48,462 nt of DNA from an uncultured delta proteobacterium (GCA_903892415.1 CAITIQ010000348.1:1-48462); one strand, 5' to 3'; shown: positions 25,503-36,796, counted from the first letter of the stretch. Notes: generated from the letters alone by a model not told the origin. Program-made: numbers and translations.

Positions 25503-26246
25503 TTACGCCGTTTGGCTAGGCGCACCCTTGGCTTGCCGCTTACTGCGGAAGCGCATGTTGAGCAGCTCGATACCGAGGGAGAAGGCCATGGCAAAGTAGA
25601 TATAGCCTTTGGGGATCTTCTGGCCCATGCCGTCGGCAATAAGCATTACGCCAATAAGCAGTAAGAAGGAGAGCGCCAAGAGCTTCACGGTTGGGTGTGC
25701 CATCACGAAGGCCGATAGCCGCCCGGCGAAGACCAGCATCACGGCCACTGATACGAGCACCGCCGTTACCATGACCCACATTTGGTCGGGTGGAATCATG
25801 CCGACCGCAGTGATCACCGAGTCGAGAGAAAACACCATATCGAGCAGCAAGATCTGCACGATGATCAAGCCCACCTTGGCGGAGCCCTGCCCGGCTTGGT
25901 CCTCCTCGTCGGCCTCGACCTTCTTATGAATCTCGTTGGTCGCTTTGCCGAGCAGGAACAAACCACCAATCAGCAGGACCAAATCGCGCCCGCTGACGGT
26001 GTGCGAAAACAGCTTAAAGAGCGGCGCGGTGAGGCCCATGATCCAGCCGATGGCGAACAAAAGGCCAATGCGCATCACCAGCGCCATCCCGAGTCCGAGC
26101 CGGCCGATCGGCGCTTGCTTCTCCTTCGGTAGCCTCGAGGTGAGGATCGAGATGAACACGATGTTGTCGATGCCGAGCACGATTTCCATCGCGGTGAGCG
26201 AAGCCAGTGCGACCCAGGTTTCGGGGTTCTCGATACCGTTGAACAT
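25503..26246 (-). CDS. TerC family integral membrane protein
   Basis: This 247-residue inner-membrane protein has seven or so hydrophobic segments. It carries the TerC signatures MEIVLGIDNIVFISIL near the N-terminus and LLLDMVFSLDSVITAVGM in the second half; the Asp residues in these two inverted motifs are the likely metal sites. A charged loop of about 20 residues (KKVEADEEDQAG) separates the halves. TerC proteins have been linked to manganese export and to tellurite resistance clusters. No other ter gene is nearby, so metal export is the more likely role. Confidence 0.92.
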   Translation of the reverse strand: MFNGIENPETWVALASLTAMEIVLGIDNIVFISILTSRLPKEKQAPIGRLGLGMALVMRIGLLFAIGWIMGLTAPLFKLFSHTVSGRDLVLLIGGLFLLGKATNEIHKKVEADEEDQAGQGSAKVGLIIVQILLLDMVFSLDSVITAVGMIPPDQMWVMVTAVLVSVAVMLVFAGRLSAFVMAHPTVKLLALSFLLLIGVMLIADGMGQKIPKGYIYFAMAFSLGIELLNMRFRSKRQAKGAPSQTA

Positions 26247-26252
26247 AGCGCG

Positions 26253-26274
26253 CCGAGGCTATGGGGGGCCTCGG
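26253..26274. promoter_or_regulatory. Hairpin in the terC leader
   Basis: CCGAGGC (26253-26259) pairs with GCCTCGG (26268-26274), so the terC mRNA would form a seven-pair stem starting six bases before the ATG. This position could limit ribosome entry. The sequence does not show the yybP-ykoY manganese riboswitch consensus that often precedes terC. Confidence 0.35.
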
Positions 26275-26401
26275 ACTCAAAAATTAGACAATATGAGTGT
26301 AACGCTTCGGTCCAAAAGAAGGGTCGCCGCAAAGCTGCTTCGACCCGTTTTGCTCCATTGAGCAGTGGAGCTTTCCTCCGCCGCTTTCGTATGCTGGCCC
26401 C

Positions 26402-27352
26402 GTGAAAACGCGTTTGTTTGCCAAAACCTCGGGCCTTTGCGTGTTTGCAGCCTCGTTAGCCGGCTTTTTCGGCGCGTGTGATAGCGAGCCAGACCTCTCG
26501 GACCCAGAGGAGGCAGGCGAAGCACTCGGCGATGCATTTTGCGGTTACTTGGCTGGCTGTTGTGATGAGGGGGTGCTCCCGGGCGGCAGTGAGAGCTCGT
26601 GTGCCGAGCAGATTCGGCTCAACTTCGGCCTCTTGATCGATCAGGCCGAACAGGACGGCTACACCTACGATCCACGCTGTGTCGAACAGCAGATCGCCGC
26701 GCTGGACGGCGCTACCTGCTCGATCTCGGGTGCCAACGGTGTGCCCGAAGACGGCAGTTGCAATGTCGCCTGCGCCGGGATCGCCCACGGCACGGTGCAG
26801 GAGGGGGAGGTCTGTGCCGACCCTCGTGATTGCGACTTCGGCCTTGTTTGTATTGGTACCTGCGTCAACCCTTGCGGAGCCGGCCTGGGCGAGCCCTGCG
26901 GTCAGTTGTCGGAGACGTCGTTCGTATCCTGCGCCGCAGGGACGTTCTGTGCTTCGGAGCCCGTCACCGCGCCGGGGACCTGTTCGAAACTACCCGGTGC
27001 TGGTGAGCCCTGTTCAGGCTTCGGCTGCGCGGCAGGTTTAGCCTGCGACGGTTCGGTTTGTGGAGCGCCGATTCCCAACGGCTCACCCTGTCCGGGGTTC
27101 ATGGGTTGTGCCTCCGGCTTCTGCGACACCACCGACTTTGAGAACCCGGTATGCAAAGCCTTGCCCGGGCCGGGCGAGCCTTGCACCTTCGGTTGCTCAC
27201 CGGAGGCAACCTGCGACGGCACTACGTGCATCGCGTTGCCCGGAAACGGGGAACCTTGCCCTGACTTTCAGTGTGCGCCCAACCTGGCTTGCAGCGACGA
27301 GGTCTGCCGCAGCGAGTCGGAGCTTTTGTGCGGGATCTTCGACGGAGACTAG
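26402..27352 (+). CDS. Lipoprotein with repeated Cys-rich modules
   Basis: This 316-residue protein has a GTG start. The signal ends at a likely lipobox (FFGAC, about residue 26). The first half has CGYLAGCCDEG and spaced cysteines. The second half holds repeats of about 25 residues beginning LPGxGEPC and continuing C-x3-LACDG-x2-C (for example LPGAGEPCSGFGCAAGLACD and LPGNGEPCPDFQCAPNLAC). Such modules recur in myxobacterial secreted proteins and probably form small disulfide knots. No function can be given. It ends 12 bases from the convergent deacetylase gene. Confidence 0.75.
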   Translation: MKTRLFAKTSGLCVFAASLAGFFGACDSEPDLSDPEEAGEALGDAFCGYLAGCCDEGVLPGGSESSCAEQIRLNFGLLIDQAEQDGYTYDPRCVEQQIAALDGATCSISGANGVPEDGSCNVACAGIAHGTVQEGEVCADPRDCDFGLVCIGTCVNPCGAGLGEPCGQLSETSFVSCAAGTFCASEPVTAPGTCSKLPGAGEPCSGFGCAAGLACDGSVCGAPIPNGSPCPGFMGCASGFCDTTDFENPVCKALPGPGEPCTFGCSPEATCDGTTCIALPGNGEPCPDFQCAPNLACSDEVCRSESELLCGIFDGD

Positions 27353-27364
27353 CGGTTCGTCAGA

Positions 27365-28360
27365 CTAGGCAAGGAGGTGAGGGAGGGTCGCCATTCCCTC
27401 GAGCAGCTGCCTGCTGACGTTAAGCTCGACGGCCACCCGCTTCAGGTTCAACGCGTCCCATTGGCCGGGCTGCTGGTAGCCCCCGTGGTAGGAGTAGGCG
27501 TAACGGATCCCGGCCAGCTTCAGCGCGTGACGGGTGTCCGTGTTGAAGGACTGCCGGGTGCCGTAGGGATACGAGAAGATGCTCACCGGCGCACCGATCT
27601 CCGAGGAGATTCGCTCGCAAGAACCTTGGATTTCCTCGAGTTGGGTCTGCAGACTGTTGCGGGCGAGTTCAAGGTGAGTGCGGGTATGGCCCCCGATCGT
27701 CATGCCTTGCTGACGCAACGCTCGAACCATATCCCAGCTCATCCAAAGCTTCGCGGCCTCGGAGCTCTTGCAGCGTGGCATCTGGGTGGCGGCTGCGAGC
27801 TCGTCTAAAAAGCCGTCACGCTCGACATCCGAGAGGTTGTCGTACAGAAAATTGAGGGCCTTCACCGCCTTGATGCGCCCGTCACCCGCAAGCGACATCT
27901 CTCGCAATCCGCGAAAGCTGGGTAGCCGATCGATCGGAGAAGAACGCACCAGCCAGGCTAGTTCGTCCCACCAGGGTACCCCGCCGCTGTCGAGAAACCC
28001 GGTGCAGATGAAGAAGGTGGCCGGCAATCGGTGAGACCGCAGAATTGGCAAGGCGTGGTCGTGATTGTCGCGATAGCCGTCGTCGAAGGTGATCTGAACG
28101 TACCGCCCCCGCTTCTCTCGGATGAAATCGAGATCGTCTGCTCCGACTACCTCGAACTCACGCTTGAAAAACGCAAGCTGAGCATCGAAGGCTTCCTCAG
28201 TCGCGCTGTAAAGGTCTTGGTCCCAAGGCTCCGTTTGCCAAGCGCCAACCCGGTGGTAGTTCAATACGAAGAGCCCATCCCAGGTGCCAGTCTTGCGCAA
28301 AAGCCAACCCAGGCCCGAGTGGCCCAGCAACTGCGCAACGCGCTCGCGTGCACTCGTCAT
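27365..28360 (-). CDS. Polysaccharide deacetylase (NodB-like) family protein
   Basis: This 331-residue protein has a carbohydrate esterase 4 fold. LNYHRVG marks the N-terminal strand, ITFDDGYRDN holds the catalytic Asp pair (D-D), GGHTRTHLEL gives the metal-binding H-x3-H, and FSYPYGTR is motif 3. The order agrees with sugar deacetylases acting on chitin-like, peptidoglycan or exopolysaccharide chains. No signal peptide is evident, so it might act on cytoplasmic intermediates or on an undecaprenyl-linked chain at the membrane. ATG 28360 is preferred over a TTG two codons upstream. Confidence 0.88.
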   Translation of the reverse strand: MTSARERVAQLLGHSGLGWLLRKTGTWDGLFVLNYHRVGAWQTEPWDQDLYSATEEAFDAQLAFFKREFEVVGADDLDFIREKRGRYVQITFDDGYRDNHDHALPILRSHRLPATFFICTGFLDSGGVPWWDELAWLVRSSPIDRLPSFRGLREMSLAGDGRIKAVKALNFLYDNLSDVERDGFLDELAAATQMPRCKSSEAAKLWMSWDMVRALRQQGMTIGGHTRTHLELARNSLQTQLEEIQGSCERISSEIGAPVSIFSYPYGTRQSFNTDTRHALKLAGIRYAYSYHGGYQQPGQWDALNLKRVAVELNVSRQLLEGMATLPHLLA

Positions 28361-28635
28361 GCGCAAACTCCGCAGCAGAGGCGTACGTGGCTCGAGCTTG
28401 CGCGAGCAGAACGTTCACACACAGTCATTCGGTCGGCTGCAGCCATGCGGGAATCACTCACAGCCATTCGGGCGTTGCATAATAGTCAACAGCGGAGGCC
28501 GTGGGCTAAAAGTTGTCTAGTAATCTGTTCGCTCCCGTCGCCGAGTACGACGGCGCGCCGCTGCGCAAAAGGTCTTCAACGTTACCCGACCGCTTCCTGC
28601 AGGCGTTCGGTTTGCACGCCAGCTCACCAGGCCGT

Positions 28636-29202
28636 TCAGTTCGCTGGCCATGCTGCGGCGAAGTCTCGGACAACCTGCTCCTGGGCCTCCGTCTCCACCG
28701 AACCGGGCCGTAGGGCTCGAATGCGCGCAATCGCTGCCTCAGCGCCAAGCCCAGTGGTGACGAAAAAGGCAGCGAGAAAGGTGCCCGTTCGGCCCAGCCC
28801 GGCACCGCAGTGGACCCCGACGCGTTCACCCTTGGCCAGCGCGCTGCGGGTGAGACTCACGAACTGTTCGAGTTGTTCGAGGCTGGGCGCGGTGAAGTCT
28901 GGCACCGGCACATGCACGATCTCCACCCCGTAGCTGGTGGCCAACATGGGATCCGTCCCACCAACGGTGAGGGAAAACAGCAGGTCGATCTCTTGATCGC
29001 GAAGGAAGCTCAAATCCTGCTCGAGGGAGGTATTCGAGCCGGGTTGCGGCATCCCGGAGAGTTGCTCGTCCACAACCCAGGAAAAGCCGTCCATCTCGAA
29101 GGCCATGAGAGGCGGTAGCGCAACGCTTGCGAGCTCCTCCTCGGGCGGGTTGAAACAACCCGCTGCCAGGGCCAACCACAAGCCGTACCAGCGCGCGCTC
29201 AC
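28636..29202 (-). CDS. Dual-specificity/tyrosine phosphatase family lipoprotein
   Basis: This 188-residue protein has the signature of cysteine phosphatases: VGVHCGAGLGRTGTFLAA, with the catalytic Cys and Arg of the HC-x5-R loop followed by T. A plausible general-acid Asp lies in VPVPDFTAPS. The N-terminus carries a short signal ending LALAAGC, so the enzyme is probably a lipid-anchored extracytoplasmic phosphatase, which is uncommon for the family. A GTG start is used. It lies just downstream of the aldose-1-epimerase-like gene on the same strand (four bases) and is probably cotranscribed with it. Confidence 0.83.
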   Translation of the reverse strand: MSARWYGLWLALAAGCFNPPEEELASVALPPLMAFEMDGFSWVVDEQLSGMPQPGSNTSLEQDLSFLRDQEIDLLFSLTVGGTDPMLATSYGVEIVHVPVPDFTAPSLEQLEQFVSLTRSALAKGERVGVHCGAGLGRTGTFLAAFFVTTGLGAEAAIARIRALRPGSVETEAQEQVVRDFAAAWPAN

Positions 29203-29206
29203 GCTC

Positions 29207-30070
29207 TCACGCTACCACGGATGAAAGTGAAAGCTGCAGCGTCAGGCAGCGCGTGTCTCCCGGCTCCAGCGTAATCAAGCCCTCGCCTGTGTTGAGGGCG
29301 TTGGCGGGGCACGTCCACGGCTCCAAACAAACGAAGTCCTTGTTGGGCAACGACCAAACCACCCAGCGGGTAAAGTGACCGCCGAGTTCCACCGTCCCCT
29401 GCGGCGACTCCAGCGTCGCGCCGTTCGAGCGGTGATCCAGAAGGTGAAGATCGAGCTCGCTTTCTCCGAGGCGAAGGACCTCCACGCTGACTTCACGCTT
29501 GGCGACGTTGTCCCAGGCGCGCGTCGCCTGCGTCGGGATTTTCGTCTGGGGCTTGTCCTTGTTTGGGACCTGGAAATACGGGTGGTAGCCGAGGCCGAAG
29601 GGCAACTGTTGCGCATCCGAGTTGAAGACCTCGGCGCGGATCTCGAGCGCTGCACCGCTGAGTCGAAAGCGCAGCCGCATTCGGAAGCTGAACGGGAAGG
29701 CCTCCCGGCTGGTCTCGTTGTCACGCAGCTCGAGCTCCAGCCAAGCTCCCCCGGAGACGCCTCGTTCGACCTCCGTGAAGGCGAGATTCCGAGCGAAGCC
29801 GTGCTGCTTCATGCGCGTGCCTTTCGCGGTGAATTGGTCTTGCTCGAGTTTGCCCGGCGAGGGGAAGAGCACCGGGATTCCGCCGCGCACGTTGGCGGCT
29901 GGGTCAAAGAGCGTGGCCTCGTCCAAGTACAGCCACTCGCGACCCAGCGCTTGAAATGACGTCACCAAGGCTCCTCGGGAGGGCACGATGGTGACCTGCG
30001 CCTGGGTGCTCAGATCGTGGAGCTCGACCGCGTGCAGCTCGCCGAGGCGGGTGTCTTTGACTGAGAACAT
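29207..30070 (-). CDS. Aldose 1-epimerase family protein (hexose-phosphate mutarotase type)
   Basis: This 287-residue cytoplasmic beta-sandwich enzyme has GGIPVLFPSPG and KQHGFARNLAF with the conserved His, FGLGYHPYFQVP with the second His, and VCLEPWTCPANALNTGE with the likely general-base Glu. This order matches YeaD/GalM-like epimerases that interconvert alpha and beta anomers of hexoses or hexose 6-phosphates. The exact sugar is not set by the sequence. It precedes the phosphatase gene and follows the gyrA terminator. Confidence 0.87.
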   Translation of the reverse strand: MFSVKDTRLGELHAVELHDLSTQAQVTIVPSRGALVTSFQALGREWLYLDEATLFDPAANVRGGIPVLFPSPGKLEQDQFTAKGTRMKQHGFARNLAFTEVERGVSGGAWLELELRDNETSREAFPFSFRMRLRFRLSGAALEIRAEVFNSDAQQLPFGLGYHPYFQVPNKDKPQTKIPTQATRAWDNVAKREVSVEVLRLGESELDLHLLDHRSNGATLESPQGTVELGGHFTRWVVWSLPNKDFVCLEPWTCPANALNTGEGLITLEPGDTRCLTLQLSLSSVVA

Positions 30071-30207
30071 TGTCCCGAGGATAGCGGTGGCCCGCTAGCC
30101 CGTCGCTACAAAGGACTCGAGCAGCGGCGTCACCCGCGCACGGTTCGCAGGTCGCCGCCGTTGCTCGAACCTGACCGACCTGGCGAAAGATCTTCGATGG
30201 AACGAAC

Positions 30208-30238
30208 AAGGCCGACCACCCCTCGGGCAGTCGGCCTT
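30208..30238 (-). terminator. Rho-independent-type terminator after gyrA
   Basis: AAGGCCGAC (30208-30216) and GTCGGCCTT (30230-30238) form a perfect nine-pair stem with a 13-base loop. It lies 22 bases past the gyrA stop on the minus strand. The tail GTTCGTT is only partly T-rich. Confidence 0.65.
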
Positions 30239-30259
30239 GGAGCTGAAATCGGTGAGCGG

Positions 30260-32944
<2,685 letters not shown>

Positions 32945-33015
32945 CGTGCCCGACCTCAACTAGTCGAGTCGGTGGGCGGAGCAAAGCTAAAGCGGCCGCA
33001 AAGGGGTGCTTTTGC

Positions 33016-34026
33016 TCAGTCCTGGCGCACGCAGGCCAGCTCGCTCTGCGAACCGGGCAAAACTGTACCGTTGCAGGCGAATTTTACGGTTTGAAGCCCG
33101 CCGCTGAGCAGGCGGAGCGAGGCCTTGTGGTCCCCGGCGGGCAGCGAGACGGTTGGCGCTGCTGAGCAGGGGACCAGCTTGGGGCTGAGCAGGTTTTGTA
33201 CGCTGATCAATACGCCGTCGAAGTCGGCGCAGGAGAGCTTCTCCGCCTCGAGCAACGCCGGGATGGGGAAGCTGGCGGTACCGTGGCTGGCGAGCGGCGA
33301 ACACGACGCGAAGGCCGGGCTCGAGGTTTGCGCTGCGGCTTCACAGCGCGAGCCCCAGGTGATTTCGCCTGCGCTGTTCTTGGCGGCGATGGTGAAGCGG
33401 TAGACCGTGCCCGGCTCAATGCCGCTGCCGTAGTTCACGATCGGCGTGGCACAAGGGACGGTGACGCTGGGCAAGCTGTTGCCTTCTTCAGCAACGACGT
33501 CCAGCTCGGCGATGCCGCCAGTCTCCGCGTCACAGCCGATTTCCCCGACGAGCGACGTCAAATCCACCACCACCGTGGGGTCCTCGCCCTCGACCACGAT
33601 CGGCTCGCAGGAGCGTACGGTCACCAGCTCGCCGTCCACGGCTTTGGCCGCTCCGCTGCCTGCAAGGCCACATTCAGTGGCCCAGGCCGGGCTGCCCGCT
33701 GCCTCGTCCACCGTCTCGCGGAAGACCGAGATGCGCGCGCCGTAAAGCTCTCCAAGCGTGAGGTCCGTAAAGAGCACCGAGGCTCCGCAGCTCACGCGCG
33801 CCGAGGTGGCGAAGCTCTGTTCCGTCCCGGCGTTCACAAGCTCGGCCTTGTACGAGCGCGCTGCACCCTCCGCACAGGCGAGGGCGCCCAAGAACTCGGT
33901 CGGGTCTACTTGCACGCCGGTGTTGATGTCGGTGCTGTCGGTCGAATCCGTTGATTCATTGCAGCCAACGGAGACCACGACGACCAGCGCGGCCGCGAGT
34001 CCCAACCTGGCAAAGCGGGCAAGCAT
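33016..34026 (-). CDS. Lipoprotein of unknown function with spaced cysteines
   Basis: This 336-residue protein has signal LAAALVVVVSVGC with lipobox VSVGC, then a short Thr/Asp-rich linker (STDSTDSTD). The rest contains about fourteen cysteines at regular wide intervals and segments with alternating hydrophobic residues, suggestive of beta-sandwich domains (VYRFTIAAKNSAGEITWG resembles a fibronectin III strand pair). It is separated from the downstream gyrA start region of the other operon by a stop about 70 bases away. No specific role is recognisable. Confidence 0.72.
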   Translation of the reverse strand: MLARFARLGLAAALVVVVSVGCNESTDSTDSTDINTGVQVDPTEFLGALACAEGAARSYKAELVNAGTEQSFATSARVSCGASVLFTDLTLGELYGARISVFRETVDEAAGSPAWATECGLAGSGAAKAVDGELVTVRSCEPIVVEGEDPTVVVDLTSLVGEIGCDAETGGIAELDVVAEEGNSLPSVTVPCATPIVNYGSGIEPGTVYRFTIAAKNSAGEITWGSRCEAAAQTSSPAFASCSPLASHGTASFPIPALLEAEKLSCADFDGVLISVQNLLSPKLVPCSAAPTVSLPAGDHKASLRLLSGGLQTVKFACNGTVLPGSQSELACVRQD

Positions 34027-34104
34027 GCCTGCGGGATACCACGGCCACACCCGCGGACCGCAACAAACTTGCCCAATGCGGCGCGCTTTGCGTAGGTGGC
34101 CGCT

Positions 34105-34563
34105 ATGGTCCGTTTCTCGCTCCCGGCCTTGCGTTCCCTTCTCTCCAGCGCCTGTGGGGCGGCGCTCGTATCGGCCGCGGCTGGGTGCACCACCGAGGCG
34201 GTCGGTATCGATGCTTGTCGCTCGATTGAGTCGGCGCGTTGCACCGCCGCACCTGTGTGCGAGGGAAGCGATTCGCCGTTTGGCATCGTTACCGAGCAGC
34301 AGGTCGAAAACTGCATCACCTACTATCGCGATCACTGTCTTGTTGGCCTCGAGAACACCAGCGAGGAGCCCGGGGAGGACGACGTCGCCGACTGCGTCGA
34401 TGCGATCGCCAAGGTGGCCAAGTGTCAAACCGACAAGGTCGAGACGATGGCGGACTGCGACGTGGCGGTGAATTTGTCTGCGCAGAGCGAATCGCCGTGT
34501 TTCGCCTTGGCCAACCCGGAGACCATCGACCTTTGCGCGTTTGTCGCTGAGCCCGAAGAGTGA
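34105..34563 (+). CDS. Small Cys-containing lipoprotein
   Basis: This 152-residue protein has a signal ending in lipobox SAAAGC. The mature part has eight cysteines and an acidic middle (ENTSEEPGEDDVADC). ATG 34105 is preferred because AGGTGG lies seven bases ahead; a GTG three codons upstream also keeps the frame. The stop overlaps the GTG of the nucleotidyltransferase gene (GTGA). No function is recognised. Confidence 0.7.
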   Translation: MVRFSLPALRSLLSSACGAALVSAAAGCTTEAVGIDACRSIESARCTAAPVCEGSDSPFGIVTEQQVENCITYYRDHCLVGLENTSEEPGEDDVADCVDAIAKVAKCQTDKVETMADCDVAVNLSAQSESPCFALANPETIDLCAFVAEPEE

Positions 34564-35474
34564 CCTCCGCGCGCTGTTTCGTCCTTTGCGCCGGGCTCGG
34601 CAGTCGCTTGCGCCCACTCACCGACGAAACGCCAAAGCCGCTGTTATGGGTCTATGACCGCCCGCAGGTCGAGCACGTGTTTGCGCATTTGCGCGCAGCG
34701 GGCTTCACGAGCTGCGTGATCAACACGCATCACCTCGCCGCGCGCTTTTCAGCGGATTGGCTCGCTCGCCAGCCGCTTGCTGTCGAGGTCGCGCATGAGC
34801 CGGAGCTGCTCGGTACCGGCGGCGCGTTGGTCAACGCCGCACACGCTCTGGGGGCAGGGGAGGTGCTGCTTTGGAACGCAGATATGCTCGGTGCGCCGGA
34901 CCTTGGTCAGCTGCTGACGGCACATCGCGCGAAGACGGTCTCGGCCACGTTGCTAACGAGCGGAAGACTCTCCGCCGGCCAAGGCACGATCGGAGTGGGC
35001 GCTGATGGAGCCGTGGTGCGGTTGCGTTCCTATCGCAGCTCGCAACCCGAGCTCTTCGGCAGCGACTACGTCGGGATCGCGGTGCTCTCCGAGCGCTTGC
35101 GCGCGAGGCTGGTCGCGCCCGGCTGCTTGGTGGCTGACGGCCTGATGCCGGCGTTGCTCGAGGGCGAGAAGGTGCAGACGCTGCAGAGCGACGCTTCCTT
35201 CATCGACATCGGCTCACCGCAAGCGCTGCTCGAGGCGAACCTCGGCTGGCTCGAACGCGCCGGAGCACAAGCTGCATATGCGGGCTGCAAAGTCGATGCG
35301 TCGGCGCGTGTAGCAGAGGGCGCTCAGCTCGAGGCCACGGTGGTGGCCGAGCAGACGGTTATCGGGCGAGCCAGGTTGCGGCGCTGTTTGGTGTTGCCCG
35401 GCGCGCGGGTCGAGGACGGCGTAGAGCTCGAGCGGGCCATCGTATGGAGCGGTGGCGTGATTTCGCTGGGGTGA
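34560..35474 (+). CDS. Sugar-phosphate nucleotidyltransferase (GDP-mannose/UDP-sugar pyrophosphorylase-like)
   Basis: This 304-residue protein has a nucleotidyltransferase domain: LCAGLGSRLRPLTDETPKPLL is the nucleotide-binding loop, LGTGGAL the following loop, and LLWNADML carries the metal-binding Asp. A region of about 60 residues with hexapeptide-like strands follows (VDASARVAEGAQLEATVV), probably a short left-handed beta helix. It activates a sugar-1-phosphate, perhaps mannose or N-acetylmuramate, for polysaccharide or recycling use. GTG overlaps the stop of the preceding lipoprotein gene. Confidence 0.87.
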   Translation: MTSARCFVLCAGLGSRLRPLTDETPKPLLWVYDRPQVEHVFAHLRAAGFTSCVINTHHLAARFSADWLARQPLAVEVAHEPELLGTGGALVNAAHALGAGEVLLWNADMLGAPDLGQLLTAHRAKTVSATLLTSGRLSAGQGTIGVGADGAVVRLRSYRSSQPELFGSDYVGIAVLSERLRARLVAPGCLVADGLMPALLEGEKVQTLQSDASFIDIGSPQALLEANLGWLERAGAQAAYAGCKVDASARVAEGAQLEATVVAEQTVIGRARLRRCLVLPGARVEDGVELERAIVWSGGVISLG

Positions 35475-35523
35475 GGCCGTGAGGCCGTCGATGGTCCTCC
35501 CCGATGCGTGCTAACTTCCTGTC

Positions 35524-35841
35524 ATGAGCAACGTGCAAGACCTCACTCTCGAGGTGCTCAAGCAGATTCGCACCGAGCTGAAAGAGGGGCTCGGTGGCCT
35601 GCGTGTGGAGATTCAGAAGACGAACGAGCGTTTGGACCACCTCACCGAGCGCGTGGACCACCTCACCGAGCGCGTGGACAACGTCAAGGAGATGCAGGAT
35701 GTGCTGGTGCAAGAGCACCGCAGAACCAACGGTCGGTTGGACTTCTTCGCTGAGGAGCTGATTCGCATGCGCACGCGAGACGAGGCGCGGATGTTGGCAC
35801 TCGAGACGGCCGTCGCGGAGCTGCAGCGCAAGGTCGGCTGA
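35524..35841 (+). CDS. Short coiled-coil protein
   Basis: This 105-residue protein is predicted to be almost entirely helical. The sequence VDHLTERVDHLTERVD near its middle repeats a seven-residue heptad and is encoded by an exact 21-base tandem repeat. Charged Glu/Arg residues alternate with Leu/Val, as in a parallel coiled-coil dimer. No signal or membrane segment is visible. It ends seven bases before the convergent AraC-type regulator gene. Function is unknown. Confidence 0.65.
   Translation: MSNVQDLTLEVLKQIRTELKEGLGGLRVEIQKTNERLDHLTERVDHLTERVDNVKEMQDVLVQEHRRTNGRLDFFAEELIRMRTRDEARMLALETAVAELQRKVG
35635..35676 (+). repeat. 21-bp tandem repeat, two exact copies
   Basis: GACCACCTCACCGAGCGCGT-G occupies 35635-35655 and again 35656-35676. 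Each copy encodes exactly one heptad of the coiled coil, so copy-number change would lengthen the rod without breaking the frame. Confidence 0.85.
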
Positions 35842-35848
35842 AGTCGGC

Positions 35849-36796
35849 TCAGGGCCGCAGCGCGGACTGCACGACGGAGGGAGACGGTAGACCGGCGTCG
35901 CGAAAGGCTCGGCCCATCGCGTCGATGCTCCCGTAGCCCATCTGCTCCGCCACCTCGGTCGCGGTGACGCCCTCCGCGGACAGGAAAAGCACCGCGAGCT
36001 TGAGGCGGAGGTGGAGTGTCGCAGAACGAAAGCCGCTCCCTACCAGAGGGACTTGCTCGAAGAAGGCGTGCACGTAGCGGTCGAGCTGGCGACGCGACGT
36101 GTTCGCCAGCTCACCGAGCTGATCGAGCGTCGCCGCGACATCAAGCCGCTCGGCGAGCGGCCGAACCCCGCGCCACAGCCGCTCGAGCGGCACGCGGCTC
36201 CGCGCGCGCTCCGCCGCGCGCGCGTGGAGCACCCCACCACGGCGCAGCCCGTCGACTAGAGTGAGCAGCTCCGTCTGAACGTCGTCGTCGGCTGCGGCGG
36301 TCGGCATCGCGGCGAGGCGCTCCACGCTGCGCCAGACGTCGTCACCAAGGTTTAGCTCTGGCGCACCGGGCGGGGCGTGCACGAGCAGCTCCTCCGAGCG
36401 GACGTGGACCTCGCACGCCACGAAGGGGTCGCCCTCGTTTCGATAGTTCAGCACGCGCCTTCCTTCTGCGCCCTCGAGCTCCTCGGCGCTCAGCGTCCAT
36501 GCGCTCGGACCGACTCGGACGCTCGACGACGTGTCGTCCTCGAACTCGACGCGTCCGCGCGCGAGGAGATAGACGCAGTGGCCGGGGCGCGCGGCGCCGC
36601 GGTAGGCAGGGACGAACCTGGTGTCGAGCAGGAGTCCGCGCCGCACCACGACGTTCGTCCAGAGCCCCGGCGCAAAGGCCAGATCGAGGCGCAGGGAAGC
36701 GTCATGGAGCCGCTTGTCAGCGCGAGCGATCAGCACCGACGAGAAGCTACCAGCCCTCGTGGCACGAAGTATCGGCACGCAGGACCGGGTTGGCAC
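35849..36796 (-). CDS. AraC-family transcriptional regulator
   Basis: This 315-residue protein has a C-terminal AraC/XylS helix-turn-helix pair. LDQLGELANTSRRQLDRYVHAFF is the first helix-turn-helix and VTATEVAEQMGYGSIDAMGRAFRDAG the second. The N-terminal half has a cupin-like beta region (CVYLLARGRVEFED) that likely binds a small ligand. A GTG start is used. It is divergent from the lipoprotein gene at 36843 with less than fifty bases between starts, so it may control that gene. Confidence 0.85.
   Translation of the reverse strand: MPTRSCVPILRATRAGSFSSVLIARADKRLHDASLRLDLAFAPGLWTNVVVRRGLLLDTRFVPAYRGAARPGHCVYLLARGRVEFEDDTSSSVRVGPSAWTLSAEELEGAEGRRVLNYRNEGDPFVACEVHVRSEELLVHAPPGAPELNLGDDVWRSVERLAAMPTAAADDDVQTELLTLVDGLRRGGVLHARAAERARSRVPLERLWRGVRPLAERLDVAATLDQLGELANTSRRQLDRYVHAFFEQVPLVGSGFRSATLHLRLKLAVLFLSAEGVTATEVAEQMGYGSIDAMGRAFRDAGLPSPSVVQSALRP

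Noticed and set aside
28031..28933. Long plus-strand open frame of about 300 codons
   Set aside because: It is antisense to the polysaccharide deacetylase and to the phosphatase, both of which show full family motifs. The translated sequence has no motif and a composition typical of a shadow frame in GC-rich DNA.
34027..34617. Upstream extension of the lipoprotein frame at 33016
   Set aside because: The ATG at 34026 gives a perfect lipoprotein signal; the longer frame would bury it and overlap genes on the other strand.
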